From an uncultured Draconibacterium sp. (lineage in GTDB: Bacteria > Bacteroidota > Bacteroidia > Bacteroidales > Prolixibacteraceae), in contig NZ_OY781884.1 in the NCBI RefSeq assembly GCF_963677155.1, positions 4,398,501-4,462,500 of the forward strand: a stretch of 64,000 nt of DNA. Reading direction: 5' to 3'. Positions 44,001 to 51,955 of the stretch are shown piece after piece; positions within the stretch are counted from its first letter, which is position 1; the number at the start of each line of letters is the position of its first letter. The position numbers were made by a program, and so were the translations under genes. The notes under the pieces were generated by a model. That model was given only the letters and a program-made list of their open reading frames with translations, was not told the DNA's origin and ran no database searches.

Positions 44001-44640
44001 TTTCAGGATTTAACGCACGATTGCGGAATTCCTGAAGAGCTTCCTGGTCAACCAATGGAATAATGTCTTCCTGATCGATCGCTTCAATTTTCTGAATTTC
44101 GTGTGAGGTACGGAATCCGTCGAAGAAAGCCAGGAAAGGAACTCTTGATTTAAGTGTAGCCAGGTGAGCAACACCTGCAAGGTCCATTTCTTCCTGTACT
44201 GAACCCGCAGCCAACATTGCAAAACCTGTTTGACGGGCAGCGTAAACATCGCTGTGGTCGCCAAAAATCGATAATGCGTGACCGGCTAAGGCACGTGCAC
44301 TTACGTGAAATACGGTTGGTAATAACTCACCTGCAATTTTGTACATGTTAGGGATCATTAATAATAAACCCTGTGATGCAGTGTAAGTAGAAGTTAAGGC
44401 ACCCGATTGCAGCGCTCCGTGAACAGCACCGGCAGCACCGGCTTCACTTTGCATTTCTGCCAAACGTACAGGGCGACCAAACATATTTTTCTTTCCAAAA
44501 GCAGCCCATTCATCAACGTACTCTGCCATGGTTGACGACGGAGTGATCGGATAAATACAAGCGACTTCGCTGAACATGTAACTCATATACGCTGCAGCGT
44601 AGTTTCCGTCACATGTTACCATCTTTTTTTGCTTTGCCAT
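41077..44640 (-). CDS. nifJ: Pyruvate:ferredoxin (flavodoxin) oxidoreductase
   Basis: 1187 residues, the full length of the single-chain enzyme. Domain I starts GNYAAAYMSYMFSEVACIYPITPSS. The gamma-like domain lies about 420-640 with GLGSDGTVGANKNS. Two [4Fe-4S] motifs follow near 691 (CIQCNQCAYVCP) and 751 (CTGCGNCADVCP). The ThDP domain (about 820-1187) has the cluster cysteines in CAGCGETPY and the ThDP motif near 968 (GGDGWAYDIGYGG). It oxidises pyruvate and CoA to acetyl-CoA, CO2 and reduced ferredoxin in the cytoplasm, feeding Rnf encoded 2 kb away. It has its own terminator, but its promoter may lie before the AAA ATPase gene. Confidence 0.97.
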   Translation of the reverse strand: MAKQKKMVTCDGNYAAAYMSYMFSEVACIYPITPSSTMAEYVDEWAAFGKKNMFGRPVRLAEMQSEAGAAGAVHGALQSGALTSTYTASQGLLLMIPNMYKIAGELLPTVFHVSARALAGHALSIFGDHSDVYAARQTGFAMLAAGSVQEEMDLAGVAHLATLKSRVPFLAFFDGFRTSHEIQKIEAIDQEDIIPLVDQEALQEFRNRALNPENPVTRGTAQNPDIFFQAKESANKFYDAVPDIVADYMDEISKITGRKYRPFTYYGAPDAENIIIAMGSVTETIKETIDYLTAQGKKVGLMSVHLFRPFSAKHFVEALPDSVKRIAVLDRAAEPGSTGEPLFLDIQSQFYGKEEAPVIVGGRYGLGSKDTTPSQILSVYENLEMKEPKGNFTIGIVDDVTFKSLPLKEEINMTPEGTYQAKFYGLGSDGTVGANKNSIKIIGDATDKSCQGYFQYDSKKSGGFTCSHLRFGDKPIRSTYLVTTPDFVACHVPAYVNMYDVLKGLKKGGSFLLNSINDAEETKKQLPDVMKKYLAENEINFYIINGTKLGEEIGLGTRTNTIMQSAFFKITGVIPYEMAVEQMKAAIVKSYGKKGEHIVNMNYAAVDAGGKNVVKVEVPAEWKDIVVAEEEAVATDRPEYITNVVDVINAQKGDDLPVSTFAGSEDGQFPLGTAAYEKRGIAVNVPEWQVENCIQCNQCAYVCPHAAIRPFLMTEEEVEAAPAGTETKTATPAKVFGGLNFRIQVSPLDCTGCGNCADVCPSKEKSLVMKPLATQQAEVGRWDFMDKKVTVKETVVDKTKSVKNSQFAQPLFEFSGACAGCGETPYIKLITQLYGERMMVANATGCSSIYGGSAPSTPYCKHKESGHGPAWANSLFEDNAEYGFGFAEGVSAQRDRIAEIMTTALSNGASDAEKEVFGEWLEKKDIAAGSVVATNKVLDVIKESDSQYAKDILSLKQYLVKKSIWVFGGDGWAYDIGYGGLDHVMASGEDVNVLVMDTEVYSNTGGQSSKSTPVGAVAKFAASGKKVRKKDLGAMMMSYGYVYVAQVAMGANQSQYFKALKEAEAYPGPSIIIAYSPCINHGLRASMGRTQEEEKKAVSSGYWHLFRYNPLLEEEGKNPFQLDSKAPEWSQFQDFLNGEVRYTSLKKSFPAEADELFAAAEDNAKWRYASYQRMAAMDYSKAEEGEE

Positions 44641-44698
44641 CTTTATTCGTCTTTAATTTATTTAGTTTAAAATTGATATTTTAATCTTGATTCAGAAT

Positions 44699-45880
44699 CT
44701 AGTACAGGAACCCGAAAAGCCATAAAGGAATTTTGTTTCCCTCGCCAACCTCAATCACATCGGAGGCAGCGAAAATTCCTTTTTCTGGTTTTAGTTTTCG
44801 TCCGCCAACATTGAATTTATATTTTCCGTTGACGCAGAAATCGGCAACCGGCGATTTTGCCAGCTGGCATACATAGCCTACCTGGTTATAAAAGAACGTT
44901 TGTCTCACTGTAGCTTTATCGTAATTATTCGGAGCAATAGCGTTTAGCAGGTTGGTATTTTGCATGTACACTTTGTCCGGTTTTTTCATCTGGTCATCAT
45001 CACTTCCACCGTTTTCATAAAGCAGGTTAATGAGTCGTGCGTGTTTCAAATATTTCAGATAATTCATAATTGTTGCGCGCGACGTTTCAACCGAAGTAGC
45101 TAATTTACTAACATTTGGAGTAAATGGCGTTTCTGAAGCAATGATGTGCAACAGCTTTCTGAGTTTTGGAAGATATTTAAATTCAATTTGGTTAATATAT
45201 GGAACATCAATCTCAAGTGCCAGGTTGATATTCTTTAATAACTTGTCGATATAAAAATTCGGATCGTGAATGTAGTAGGGGAAATAACCGCATCGTAAAT
45301 AATCGTCGAAATACGCCAGTGGTCGGATTTCTTCAACCACTTTCTGGGCAATTTCAATGTGGTTTTTCAGTATTTCCTCTAAAGTGTATGTTTTAAAACT
45401 GCTTCCTGTTTCATGATTCAGGTACTCGCGAAACGATAATCCTTCGAGGTGGTAAATGCTGGCCATTCCTTCCAGATCAGGATTATCCTCGGTAATACGC
45501 AACACTGGCGATGACGTGAAAATGATCTTCAGCTCAGGAATTTCATCCAGACATTTACGCAAATCAGCCGACCAATCAGGGTATTTTTGTATCTGATCGA
45601 GTAACAATACTTTCCCTCCGCGTTTTGCAAATTCGTCGGCAAAAGAACTGATCTTACGTTTGGTGAAATAAAAATTATTCAGATTAAGATACAGAACTTC
45701 GTTGCTATCGGGGTGATACTTCTTTATATAGTCGAGCAAAAATGTTGTTTTTCCAACACTCCTGAATCCTTTGATACAGATAAGCCTCTGGTTCCAATCG
45801 ACATTGTTCATCAGCTCTCTCTGGATGGTATCTTTTGAACCCTGAAGTAATGACTTATGTACTTGTTGAAAAAATTCCAA
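44699..45880 (-). CDS. AAA family ATPase with DUF4143 domain
   Basis: 393 residues. P-loop GFRSVGKTT near residue 40; the Walker B segment reads VLLLDQIQKYPDW, with Gln where the family normally has catalytic Glu (DEIQ). The C-terminal half has the DUF4143 winged-helix-like part (TSVETSRATIMNYLKYLKHARLI). Proteins of this type are ATPases of unclear role, sometimes joined to toxin-like or restriction functions. No partner gene is adjacent; it lies 58 bases upstream of nifJ on the same strand. Confidence 0.87.
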   Translation of the reverse strand: MEFFQQVHKSLLQGSKDTIQRELMNNVDWNQRLICIKGFRSVGKTTFLLDYIKKYHPDSNEVLYLNLNNFYFTKRKISSFADEFAKRGGKVLLLDQIQKYPDWSADLRKCLDEIPELKIIFTSSPVLRITEDNPDLEGMASIYHLEGLSFREYLNHETGSSFKTYTLEEILKNHIEIAQKVVEEIRPLAYFDDYLRCGYFPYYIHDPNFYIDKLLKNINLALEIDVPYINQIEFKYLPKLRKLLHIIASETPFTPNVSKLATSVETSRATIMNYLKYLKHARLINLLYENGGSDDDQMKKPDKVYMQNTNLLNAIAPNNYDKATVRQTFFYNQVGYVCQLAKSPVADFCVNGKYKFNVGGRKLKPEKGIFAASDVIEVGEGNKIPLWLFGFLY

Positions 45881-46026
45881 TGTTTCCGATTTTAGATTAA
45901 ATTGAGTTTGTAGATTTTGTAATCTCTACATAGCAAATTTAATAAATTTGTGTAAGGTCTGCTTGTTTATTTTATCTCTATGATAAAAATCATAAATGGT
46001 TAATATTGGGTTAATCTAGAACTAAC

Positions 46027-46599
46027 TTACACTAAGCCAGAGAATCCCATAAAAGCCATTGCAAGAATTCCTGCTGCGATTAAGGCAATTGGAGTACCTT
46101 TTAACCCTTTTGGCACATTCTGCAAATCGAGGTGCTCGCGAATACCGGCAAAGATGATCAGTGCCAACCCAAAACCAATGGCATGCGAGGTTGAAAATAT
46201 TACGCCTTCCAACAGGTTGAACTCGTTTTGCACGGTAAGAATTGCAACACCTAAAATAGCACAGTTGGTTGTAATAAGCGGAAGGAAAATTCCCAGTGCC
46301 TGGTAGAGTGGAGGACTTACTTTTTTCAGAATAATCTCCACCATTTGTACCAACGATGCGATGACTAAAATAAAGGCTATGGTTTGTAAAAATCCTAATC
46401 CGAATTTTTCCAACACATAGTTTTGTATCAGGTAAGTTACAATTGTTGCCAGAATCATTACAAAGGCAACAGCGCCGGTCATACCAATACCGGTCGACAC
46501 TTTTTTGGAAACTCCCAAAAACGGGCAGATTCCCAAAAACTGCATTAAAACAATGTTGTTTACAAGTATGGCGCCTATTACAATTACTAAATAGTTCAT
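46027..46599 (-). CDS. rnfA: Rnf electron transport complex subunit A
   Basis: 190 residues, six transmembrane helices. The start carries NNIVLMQFLGICPFLGVSKK, the conserved cluster-binding cysteine region shared by RnfA and RnfE, and the central TTNCAILGVAIL gives the second one. An excellent ribosome site (GGAGGA) precedes the ATG. Last gene of the rnf operon. With RnfE it forms the membrane core that holds an Fe-S centre and passes electrons across the membrane. Confidence 0.95.
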   Translation of the reverse strand: MNYLVIVIGAILVNNIVLMQFLGICPFLGVSKKVSTGIGMTGAVAFVMILATIVTYLIQNYVLEKFGLGFLQTIAFILVIASLVQMVEIILKKVSPPLYQALGIFLPLITTNCAILGVAILTVQNEFNLLEGVIFSTSHAIGFGLALIIFAGIREHLDLQNVPKGLKGTPIALIAAGILAMAFMGFSGLV

Positions 46600-46610
46600 C
46601 TTCTATCCTC

Positions 46611-47195
46611 CTAATTCTTTTTCATTCGGTTGATCAATGCAATCAGGTATCCCAAAACAATAAATGCTCCGGGTGCCAGCACAAATACAAGAGTTACGTA
46701 ATTCTCGGGGTAAATGGTAATGTTGAATAATTTACCGCTTCCGAGAATTTCTCTGATACTTCCCAGTAAAACCAGGGCGAAAGTAAATCCTAAACCAATT
46801 CCAAGCCCATCGATAGCTGAAGAGCCAACATTGTTTTTTGAGGCGAAAGCTTCGGCGCGACCTAATACAATACAGTTTACCACGATTAACGGAATAAACA
46901 AGCCGAGGCTTTTGTACAATGCAGGAACAAAAGCCTGCATCAACAATTGTACTACCGTAACAAATGCGGCAATAATTACAATAAAACTCGGAATTCTAAC
47001 TTTTTCAGGAATAACATTTTTTACCAACGAGATAACGATGTTCGACATCATTAAAACAAATGTTGTTGCAAGTCCCATTCCCAGTCCGTTAATGGCCGAT
47101 GATGTTACCCCAAGAGTAGGGCACATTCCGAGTACCAGAACAAATACCGGATTTTCCTTTATAAAACCTTTTGTAAAATTTTTCCACTGATTCAT
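46611..47195 (-). CDS. rnfE: Rnf electron transport complex subunit E
   Basis: 194 residues, six helices. [28 protein letters not shown] at the N-terminus and [20 protein letters not shown] in the middle are diagnostic for RnfE. It is homologous to RnfA and inserted in inverted topology. It lies 11 bases upstream of rnfA and 9 after rnfG in a tight operon. Confidence 0.95.
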   Translation of the reverse strand: MNQWKNFTKGFIKENPVFVLVLGMCPTLGVTSSAINGLGMGLATTFVLMMSNIVISLVKNVIPEKVRIPSFIVIIAAFVTVVQLLMQAFVPALYKSLGLFIPLIVVNCIVLGRAEAFASKNNVGSSAIDGLGIGLGFTFALVLLGSIREILGSGKLFNITIYPENYVTLVFVLAPGAFIVLGYLIALINRMKKN

Positions 47196-47204
47196 AACAC
47201 GAAA

Positions 47205-47807
47205 TTATTGTCCGGAATCTCCGGTGGTTTTATGGTTTTCGTAAGTACTGTATGCTCTTCTTAATGCATCAAGAAAAGCGCGTGAGCTAATTGTAGAGGC
47301 AGTAATCGCGTCAATGTCTCCACCATCTTTCGATACGGTAAAATTGGTCGTTTCAGGGTTTTTCCCGATTACATATTGATTTGGTTTTTCCGGATTGTTG
47401 AACCAAACCGTCATTTTTGATCCTAACCCGGGAGTTTCGGCATGTTCCAAAACGGAGTACCCCGAAAAGTTACCGTCTTTATCAATACCAGCCATAATGG
47501 AAATGAATCCGCTAAAACCACTTTTTGTATAGGTTTTTATAGCTGTTCCAACCAATTCGCCATTTTTATAGGCTGGGAAGAATTCCAGAGAGTCTTGTCC
47601 TTCTCCCGGACTAAAGACCATTGTTTCTCCCAACTCGTCAAATTCGGGCAATACTGTTTTTATTGCTTCGGTTTGTGCTTTTAATTTTGCCACTTCGATA
47701 GGGCCTTTTGTAAAATCGTATACAAAACCCAAAACTGCCGCAGCAATACCTGTTACCAGAACAAGTGTAAGCACCATATTTATAAAACTCGATTCTCGTT
47801 TTGCCAT
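47205..47807 (-). CDS. rnfG: Rnf complex subunit G (covalent FMN)
   Basis: 200 residues from the ATG at 47807 (MAKRESSF), which has GGAGGA 8 bases upstream; a TTG further upstream is not needed. One N-terminal membrane anchor (about 12-32), then an FMN-binding domain on the outer face. The C-terminal DAITASTISSRAF corresponds to the S/T-GAT-type flavinylation motif, with a Thr to carry FMN. GLGSKM in the middle is conserved. It starts 1 base after the rnfD stop. Confidence 0.94.
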   Translation of the reverse strand: MAKRESSFINMVLTLVLVTGIAAAVLGFVYDFTKGPIEVAKLKAQTEAIKTVLPEFDELGETMVFSPGEGQDSLEFFPAYKNGELVGTAIKTYTKSGFSGFISIMAGIDKDGNFSGYSVLEHAETPGLGSKMTVWFNNPEKPNQYVIGKNPETTNFTVSKDGGDIDAITASTISSRAFLDALRRAYSTYENHKTTGDSGQ

Positions 47808-47808
47808 T

Positions 47809-48786
47809 TTACTGTCCTCCAAATCGTTTAGGTTTAATATACATATTGATCAGCGGCACAAACGCATTCATAATCAGAATTGCGAACGAAATTCCTTCGG
47901 GGTAAGCGCCAAACATACGAATGGAGATGGTGATCAACCCAATTCCAATACCGTAAATCAATTGTCCTTTTCCGGTCATTGGAGAAGTTACCATATCGGT
48001 TGCCATAAATATGGCTCCCAACATTAAACCTCCCGTAAAAATATGGTAAACCGGGTTTACATACATCTCAGGATTTACCATCCAGAAAATACCCGAAACA
48101 ACCAAAACAGTGAGTATAATCGATACCGGCGTTTGCCAGGTAATCACTTTTTTCCACAGCATGTAAAGTCCGCCTATAATCAGTAAAATTGCTGAAATTT
48201 CACCCAGCGATCCCTGGTTTAACCCAATAGCCATATCGCTTAGGTCGGGTAGTCCTTTAAGTTGCGAAACCGGGATTCCGTTTTTAATTCCTTCTTTGAT
48301 TACAGCCAGTGGTGTTGCTGCCGATACCGCATCGATACCCGAAGTTCGTATTGCCGGCCACGATGTCATTTGTACCGGGAACGAGATCAACAGGAAAACC
48401 CTGCCTACCAAAGCCGGGTTAAAAACGTTCGATCCTAAACCTCCAAACGATAGTTTCCCAACTCCCATGGCTGCAATGGCACCAATAATAATGATCCACC
48501 AGGGAAGACTTGCGGGCACATTAAATGCTAAAAGTACTCCGGTAATTAAGGCTGAACCATCGGTAATACTGGGCTTAACATTCATAATATATTTTTGAAT
48601 GAGGAATTCGATCGCCAAACAGGACAGGACTGAAATTAATCCAACCCGAACGGCATCGAGGCCAAACATATAAATACCCCAGATCATGGCCGGAATCATC
48701 GCATAAACCACCCGAAGCATAATCTTCTGGGTTGATTCGCTCGAATGAACGTGCGGTGATGGTGAAACTGTTAATAATTTACTCAT
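47809..48786 (-). CDS. rnfD: Rnf complex subunit D (covalent FMN, membrane)
   Basis: 325 residues with about nine helices. DAVSAATPLAVIKEG holds the Thr that carries covalent FMN (family motif SGATPL). LSFGGLGSNVFNPALVGRVFLLISFP and MATDMVTSPMTGKGQLIYGIGIG are diagnostic for RnfD/NqrB. It is separated from rnfC by 122 bases that contain a palindromic repeat, the only large gap in the operon. Confidence 0.95.
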   Translation of the reverse strand: MSKLLTVSPSPHVHSSESTQKIMLRVVYAMIPAMIWGIYMFGLDAVRVGLISVLSCLAIEFLIQKYIMNVKPSITDGSALITGVLLAFNVPASLPWWIIIIGAIAAMGVGKLSFGGLGSNVFNPALVGRVFLLISFPVQMTSWPAIRTSGIDAVSAATPLAVIKEGIKNGIPVSQLKGLPDLSDMAIGLNQGSLGEISAILLIIGGLYMLWKKVITWQTPVSIILTVLVVSGIFWMVNPEMYVNPVYHIFTGGLMLGAIFMATDMVTSPMTGKGQLIYGIGIGLITISIRMFGAYPEGISFAILIMNAFVPLINMYIKPKRFGGQ

Positions 48787-48818
48787 TACTCAGTTGTTTG
48801 TTTTTCTTTTCTTTTTGT

Positions 48819-48897
48819 CATTTCTACGACGAAGGAGGAGAAATCTCTACCAAGATTGAGACAGATTCCTCTGTGGTTCCTTCTTCGGAATGACAAA
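48819..48897. repeat. Palindromic intergenic repeat inside the rnf operon
   Basis: TGTCATTTCTACGACGAAGGAGGA at the left pairs imperfectly with TCCTTCTTCGGAATGACA at the right, enclosing GAAATCTCTACCAAGATTGAGACAG. From memory, elements of this form (TCATTTCGACGAAGGAGG...) are dispersed in Bacteroidota. Transcribed, it would fold into a long hairpin between rnfC and rnfD. Confidence 0.7.
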
Positions 48898-48908
48898 TGG
48901 TTTGATTT

Positions 48909-50240
48909 TTATTTTTTACGTGAACGAATCATCGCTCCAACTTTTCCTTTTCCAAAACGGATGTAATCGAGCAGCGGACGGCTTGACGGACAAGTGTAAC
49001 TGCATGAGCCACATTCAATACAATCCATTATGCGTTCGTTTTCTGCACGATCGAAAATTTGTTTTTCACCCAATGTCATCAGCAGGTAAGGTTCCAGTCC
49101 CATTGGGCAAACCGATGTACAACGCGAGCAGCGAATACAGGCTTGTATTTCTTCGCGTTTACTTTCCTCTTCCTGCATCAGAAGAAGTCCTGAAGTTCCT
49201 TTTGTTACCGGAACATCGAGCGATGCAATGGCGCGTCCCATCATTGGGCCACCACTTATAATTTTTCCTGTATTTTCAGGAAGACCGCCGGCAGCTTCAA
49301 GCAACTCGGATGTCGCAGTACCAACACGTACCATAAAATTCGATGGTTTTTCAACGCCTTTTCCGGTTACGGTAACCACGCGTTCAACCAATGGCTTATT
49401 TTTCTGAATGGCTTCGTAAACGGCAAAAGCAGTACCGACATTACTTACCACTGCACCAACTGCAATAGGCAAGGCGCCCGAAGGAACTTCTTTTCCTGTA
49501 ACAGCATTGATGAGTTGTTTTTCGCCTCCCTGCGGGTATTGTACTTTAAGTGGCTGAACGCTCACTCCTGTATACGCAGAACATTTCTCATTCAGCAGTT
49601 TAATGGCATCGGGCTTGTTATTTTCAATACCGATAACTGCTTTGTCAACGCCCATTGCTTTCATCAGCAACTGGATTCCCACCATTATTTCGTCGGCTTT
49701 TTCAAGCATCAAACGGTGATCCGAAGTGAGGTAAGGTTCGCACTCTACGCCGTTAATCAACAGCACTTCTGCTTTCATTCCTTTTGGCGGAACCAGTTTC
49801 ACGTGGGTAGGGAAGGTTGCACCACCCAAACCAACGATTCCGGCTTCCTGAATCTTTTTCACGATTTCAGATCCGTCAACGGAAATTTCTTTTACCAAAT
49901 CTTCCGAACGGTCAATGCTTTCTTCCCATTCATCGCCTTCAACAGCGATAAAAATGCCTTGTTTGGGATAACCCGAACTGTCGGCTGAAAAATCGACCTT
50001 GGTAACTTTTCCCGATACCGATGAATGGATATTTGTAGAAACAAAACTGCTGCTTTGTGCAATTACCTGTCCTACTTTAACCTCGTCGCCTTTTTTTACT
50101 ACCGGAGTGGCCGGCGCACCAATGTGCTGAGCTACCGGAATAAACACTGTTTTTGGAAGTGGCAGAACCTCAATCTTTTTATCTTTCGATAATTTATTTT
50201 CGGGAGGATGTACTCCGCCAATTTTGAACGTCTTCAACAT
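48909..50240 (-). CDS. rnfC: Rnf complex subunit C (NADH/flavin and Fe-S)
   Basis: 443 residues. GGVHPPENK at the start, the flavin/NADH-binding Rossmann-like region (GIVGLGGATFPTHVK), an SLBB domain, and two [4Fe-4S] motifs near the C-terminus (CIRCSRCTSVCP and CIECGSCSYTCP). Peripheral cytoplasmic subunit that reduces NAD+. The length is typical of the short Bacteroidota form without the long C-terminal repeats of enterobacteria. The stop is followed by the repeat before rnfD. Confidence 0.95.
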   Translation of the reverse strand: MLKTFKIGGVHPPENKLSKDKKIEVLPLPKTVFIPVAQHIGAPATPVVKKGDEVKVGQVIAQSSSFVSTNIHSSVSGKVTKVDFSADSSGYPKQGIFIAVEGDEWEESIDRSEDLVKEISVDGSEIVKKIQEAGIVGLGGATFPTHVKLVPPKGMKAEVLLINGVECEPYLTSDHRLMLEKADEIMVGIQLLMKAMGVDKAVIGIENNKPDAIKLLNEKCSAYTGVSVQPLKVQYPQGGEKQLINAVTGKEVPSGALPIAVGAVVSNVGTAFAVYEAIQKNKPLVERVVTVTGKGVEKPSNFMVRVGTATSELLEAAGGLPENTGKIISGGPMMGRAIASLDVPVTKGTSGLLLMQEEESKREEIQACIRCSRCTSVCPMGLEPYLLMTLGEKQIFDRAENERIMDCIECGSCSYTCPSSRPLLDYIRFGKGKVGAMIRSRKK

Positions 50241-50246
50241 CCTGTA

Positions 50247-51113
50247 TTAATTTACTGGTTCAGTTTCTTTTTTTACTTCTGGTTTCACTTTCCGCGGAGG
50301 GAAGTTCTCTTCGATGATTGCACCTGTTGGGCAAACTGCTACACATTTACGGCACAGTTTACACTTGTCGGAATCAATGTATGCCAGATTGTTTTCCATT
50401 ACAATAGCATCAAACGGACATTCTTTGAAACACTTACTGCACCCGATACAAGCTACCTTACAAGCTTTACGCGCTACTCCTCCCTTATCCTGGTTGCGAC
50501 ACGATACCACAACCTTCCGGTTTTTAGGCATCTTTTTGCGTAACTCTATAAGGTTTTTCGGACAAGCATCAACGCAGGCTCCACAGGCCACACATTTATC
50601 GTCGATAATTTCCGGGATTCCGGTTTCGGGATGCATTACAATGGCATCGAAATCGCAGGCATCATAACAATCGCCGTAACCTAAACAGCCAAACTGGCAC
50701 CCGGATTCGCCGCTGTAAACCGATGATGCGATAGCGCAGGTAGTTGCCCCATCGAAACTACTGGTTTTCGGGCGTTGATCGCAGGTGCCGTTACAACGAA
50801 TGTAAGCCACACGCGGATCTTTTTTGACGGCTTCAAGCCCCAGGATCGAAGCCACGTTGTTCATGGTTTGGTTTCCGCCAACCGGACAGTTTAAATCGCC
50901 TAGTTCGCTGGCTTTAACACAGGCTTCGGCAAAAGCTCTACATCCTGCATAGCCACAACCTCCACAGTTAGCTCCCGGCAATGCTTCGTCAACATCGTCG
51001 ATGCGCGGATCTTCAACAACTTTGAATTTCTGTGCCACAAAATATAGAATTACCGCTGCTGCGGCGCCAATTACGGCTAATGTGACAATTGTATATACAA
51101 CAGTGATACTCAT
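50247..51113 (-). CDS. rnfB: Rnf complex subunit B (ferredoxin-like)
   Basis: 288 residues. One N-terminal membrane helix, the cluster domain LPGANCGGCGYAGCRAFAEAC (about 45-65), then a run of [4Fe-4S] motifs: CATC-like region about 130-165, CVACGACVDACP, CIGCSKCFKECP and CKLCRKCVAVCP. It is the entry point for electrons from ferredoxin. It lies 6 bases upstream of rnfC and 1 base after rseC. Confidence 0.95.
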   Translation of the reverse strand: MSITVVYTIVTLAVIGAAAAVILYFVAQKFKVVEDPRIDDVDEALPGANCGGCGYAGCRAFAEACVKASELGDLNCPVGGNQTMNNVASILGLEAVKKDPRVAYIRCNGTCDQRPKTSSFDGATTCAIASSVYSGESGCQFGCLGYGDCYDACDFDAIVMHPETGIPEIIDDKCVACGACVDACPKNLIELRKKMPKNRKVVVSCRNQDKGGVARKACKVACIGCSKCFKECPFDAIVMENNLAYIDSDKCKLCRKCVAVCPTGAIIEENFPPRKVKPEVKKETEPVN

Positions 51114-51114
51114 T

Positions 51115-51522
51115 TTATTCAGCGTTTTCTTCGAGTTCGAATTTCAATACTTTTTTTAATAAATGCCTAAAAAAATATAATGTTATATAGTATGGTACAA
51201 GAATGAATAAGGAGAGGAGCCCCGATTTTAGTTCGTCACCGGTAACTTCTAAGGCGATAATCAGGGTGGACAAAACAACAAAAAACGGAACTACATAGCC
51301 CCAGGTAAGTGCAGTAAAGCCTTTTGATTGTTTAAAAAGAATGGTAACCTCGTCGCCAATTTTGTAGTTGCCTTTATATTCGGTAACCTCAATTTCCTTG
51401 TCCTGGAAATCGGAAACTGAACAGGCGCCCTGTGCGTGACAAGTTGAGCAGGCCGACTGGCTTACAATATTCACAGTAAGCGAAGCATCTTTTATTGCTT
51501 TAACAAATCCCTTATGTCGAAT
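51115..51522 (-). CDS. rseC: RseC/MucC-type SoxR-reducing system protein with unusual start
   Basis: 119 residues from the first ordinary start, a GTG at 51474. Two C-terminal membrane helices, and four cysteines in ACSTCHAQGACS, the RseC pattern. But family-like coding (HKGFVKAIKDASLTVNIVSQ) continues upstream to 51522, and no ATG, GTG or TTG occurs between there and the in-frame TAG. The codon at 51522 is ATT, a rare start. The limits given include this extension. It is the first gene of the rnf operon, its usual partner in Bacteroidota, probably linked to electron transfer or maturation. Confidence 0.85.
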   Translation of the reverse strand: MRHKGFVKAIKDASLTVNIVSQSACSTCHAQGACSVSDFQDKEIEVTEYKGNYKIGDEVTILFKQSKGFTALTWGYVVPFFVVLSTLIIALEVTGDELKSGLLSLFILVPYYITLYFFRHLLKKVLKFELEENAE

Positions 51523-51812
51523 TGTAGATTCCGTAGCTGTAAATTTTGCTATTTGCAGATGGCAAAACTATATAATAAATTGAATCTCCATATGACAAAA
51601 AAACAATTTTTCTGAAAATATCACTATTTATAAGTAGTCTAATTTAGTTTGTTGAACGTTTCGATAATTAGTTCGAAAAAGAGAGAAAATGTTTTCTTAA
51701 ATTAAGTTCAGATTAAAATTGTAAAGTGTTCTTAAATGTATGGTTTGTGTTGCTAAAGAATAGCTGTCCAATTGTTTAGTGATCATTTTTCTTTGAAAAA
51801 ATGAAAGTGAAA
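51523..51812. other. AT-rich intergenic region between rseC and the KefB remnant
   Basis: 290 bases, strongly AT-rich, containing the rnf promoter region. No gene, hairpin or repeat of merit was found. Confidence 0.5.
51563..51570 (-). promoter_or_regulatory. -7 element upstream of rseC-rnf operon
   Basis: On the minus strand TAGTTTTG fits TAnnTTTG, about 40 bases before the ATT at 51522. A CAAA (TTTG on the minus strand) lies at 51596-51599, farther than the usual spacing, so the -33 element is uncertain. Confidence 0.4.
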
Positions 51813-51950
51813 CTATTTCTCTTTTTTCGCTTCATCTTTCAGCGAATCCACATCCCATGCACAATCTGAATCGTGTATAGAATAGTTTTTCTCGGCCTGT
51901 AGTGTTTCTTTTACCTGTTCCTCAAAGCGACGGGTTTCCTGAATAAATTT
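51813..51950 (-). pseudogene. Duplicated 3' end of the KefB-like antiporter gene
   Basis: Encodes the last 45 residues plus stop of the antiporter at 56238-58130. The block 51829-51950 matches 56254-56375 at 120 of 122 positions with no gaps (differences at 51891 and 51921). The last 16 bases, including the stop, are similar but diverged (ends KKEK instead of KKES). There is no start, and the homology breaks off 5 bases before the stop of the methyltransferase remnant. Confidence 0.9.
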
Positions 51951-51955
51951 TGGGG

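Noticed and set aside
49515-49988. 157-codon frame antisense to rnfC
   Set aside because: Shadow of a conserved gene with no motif of its own.
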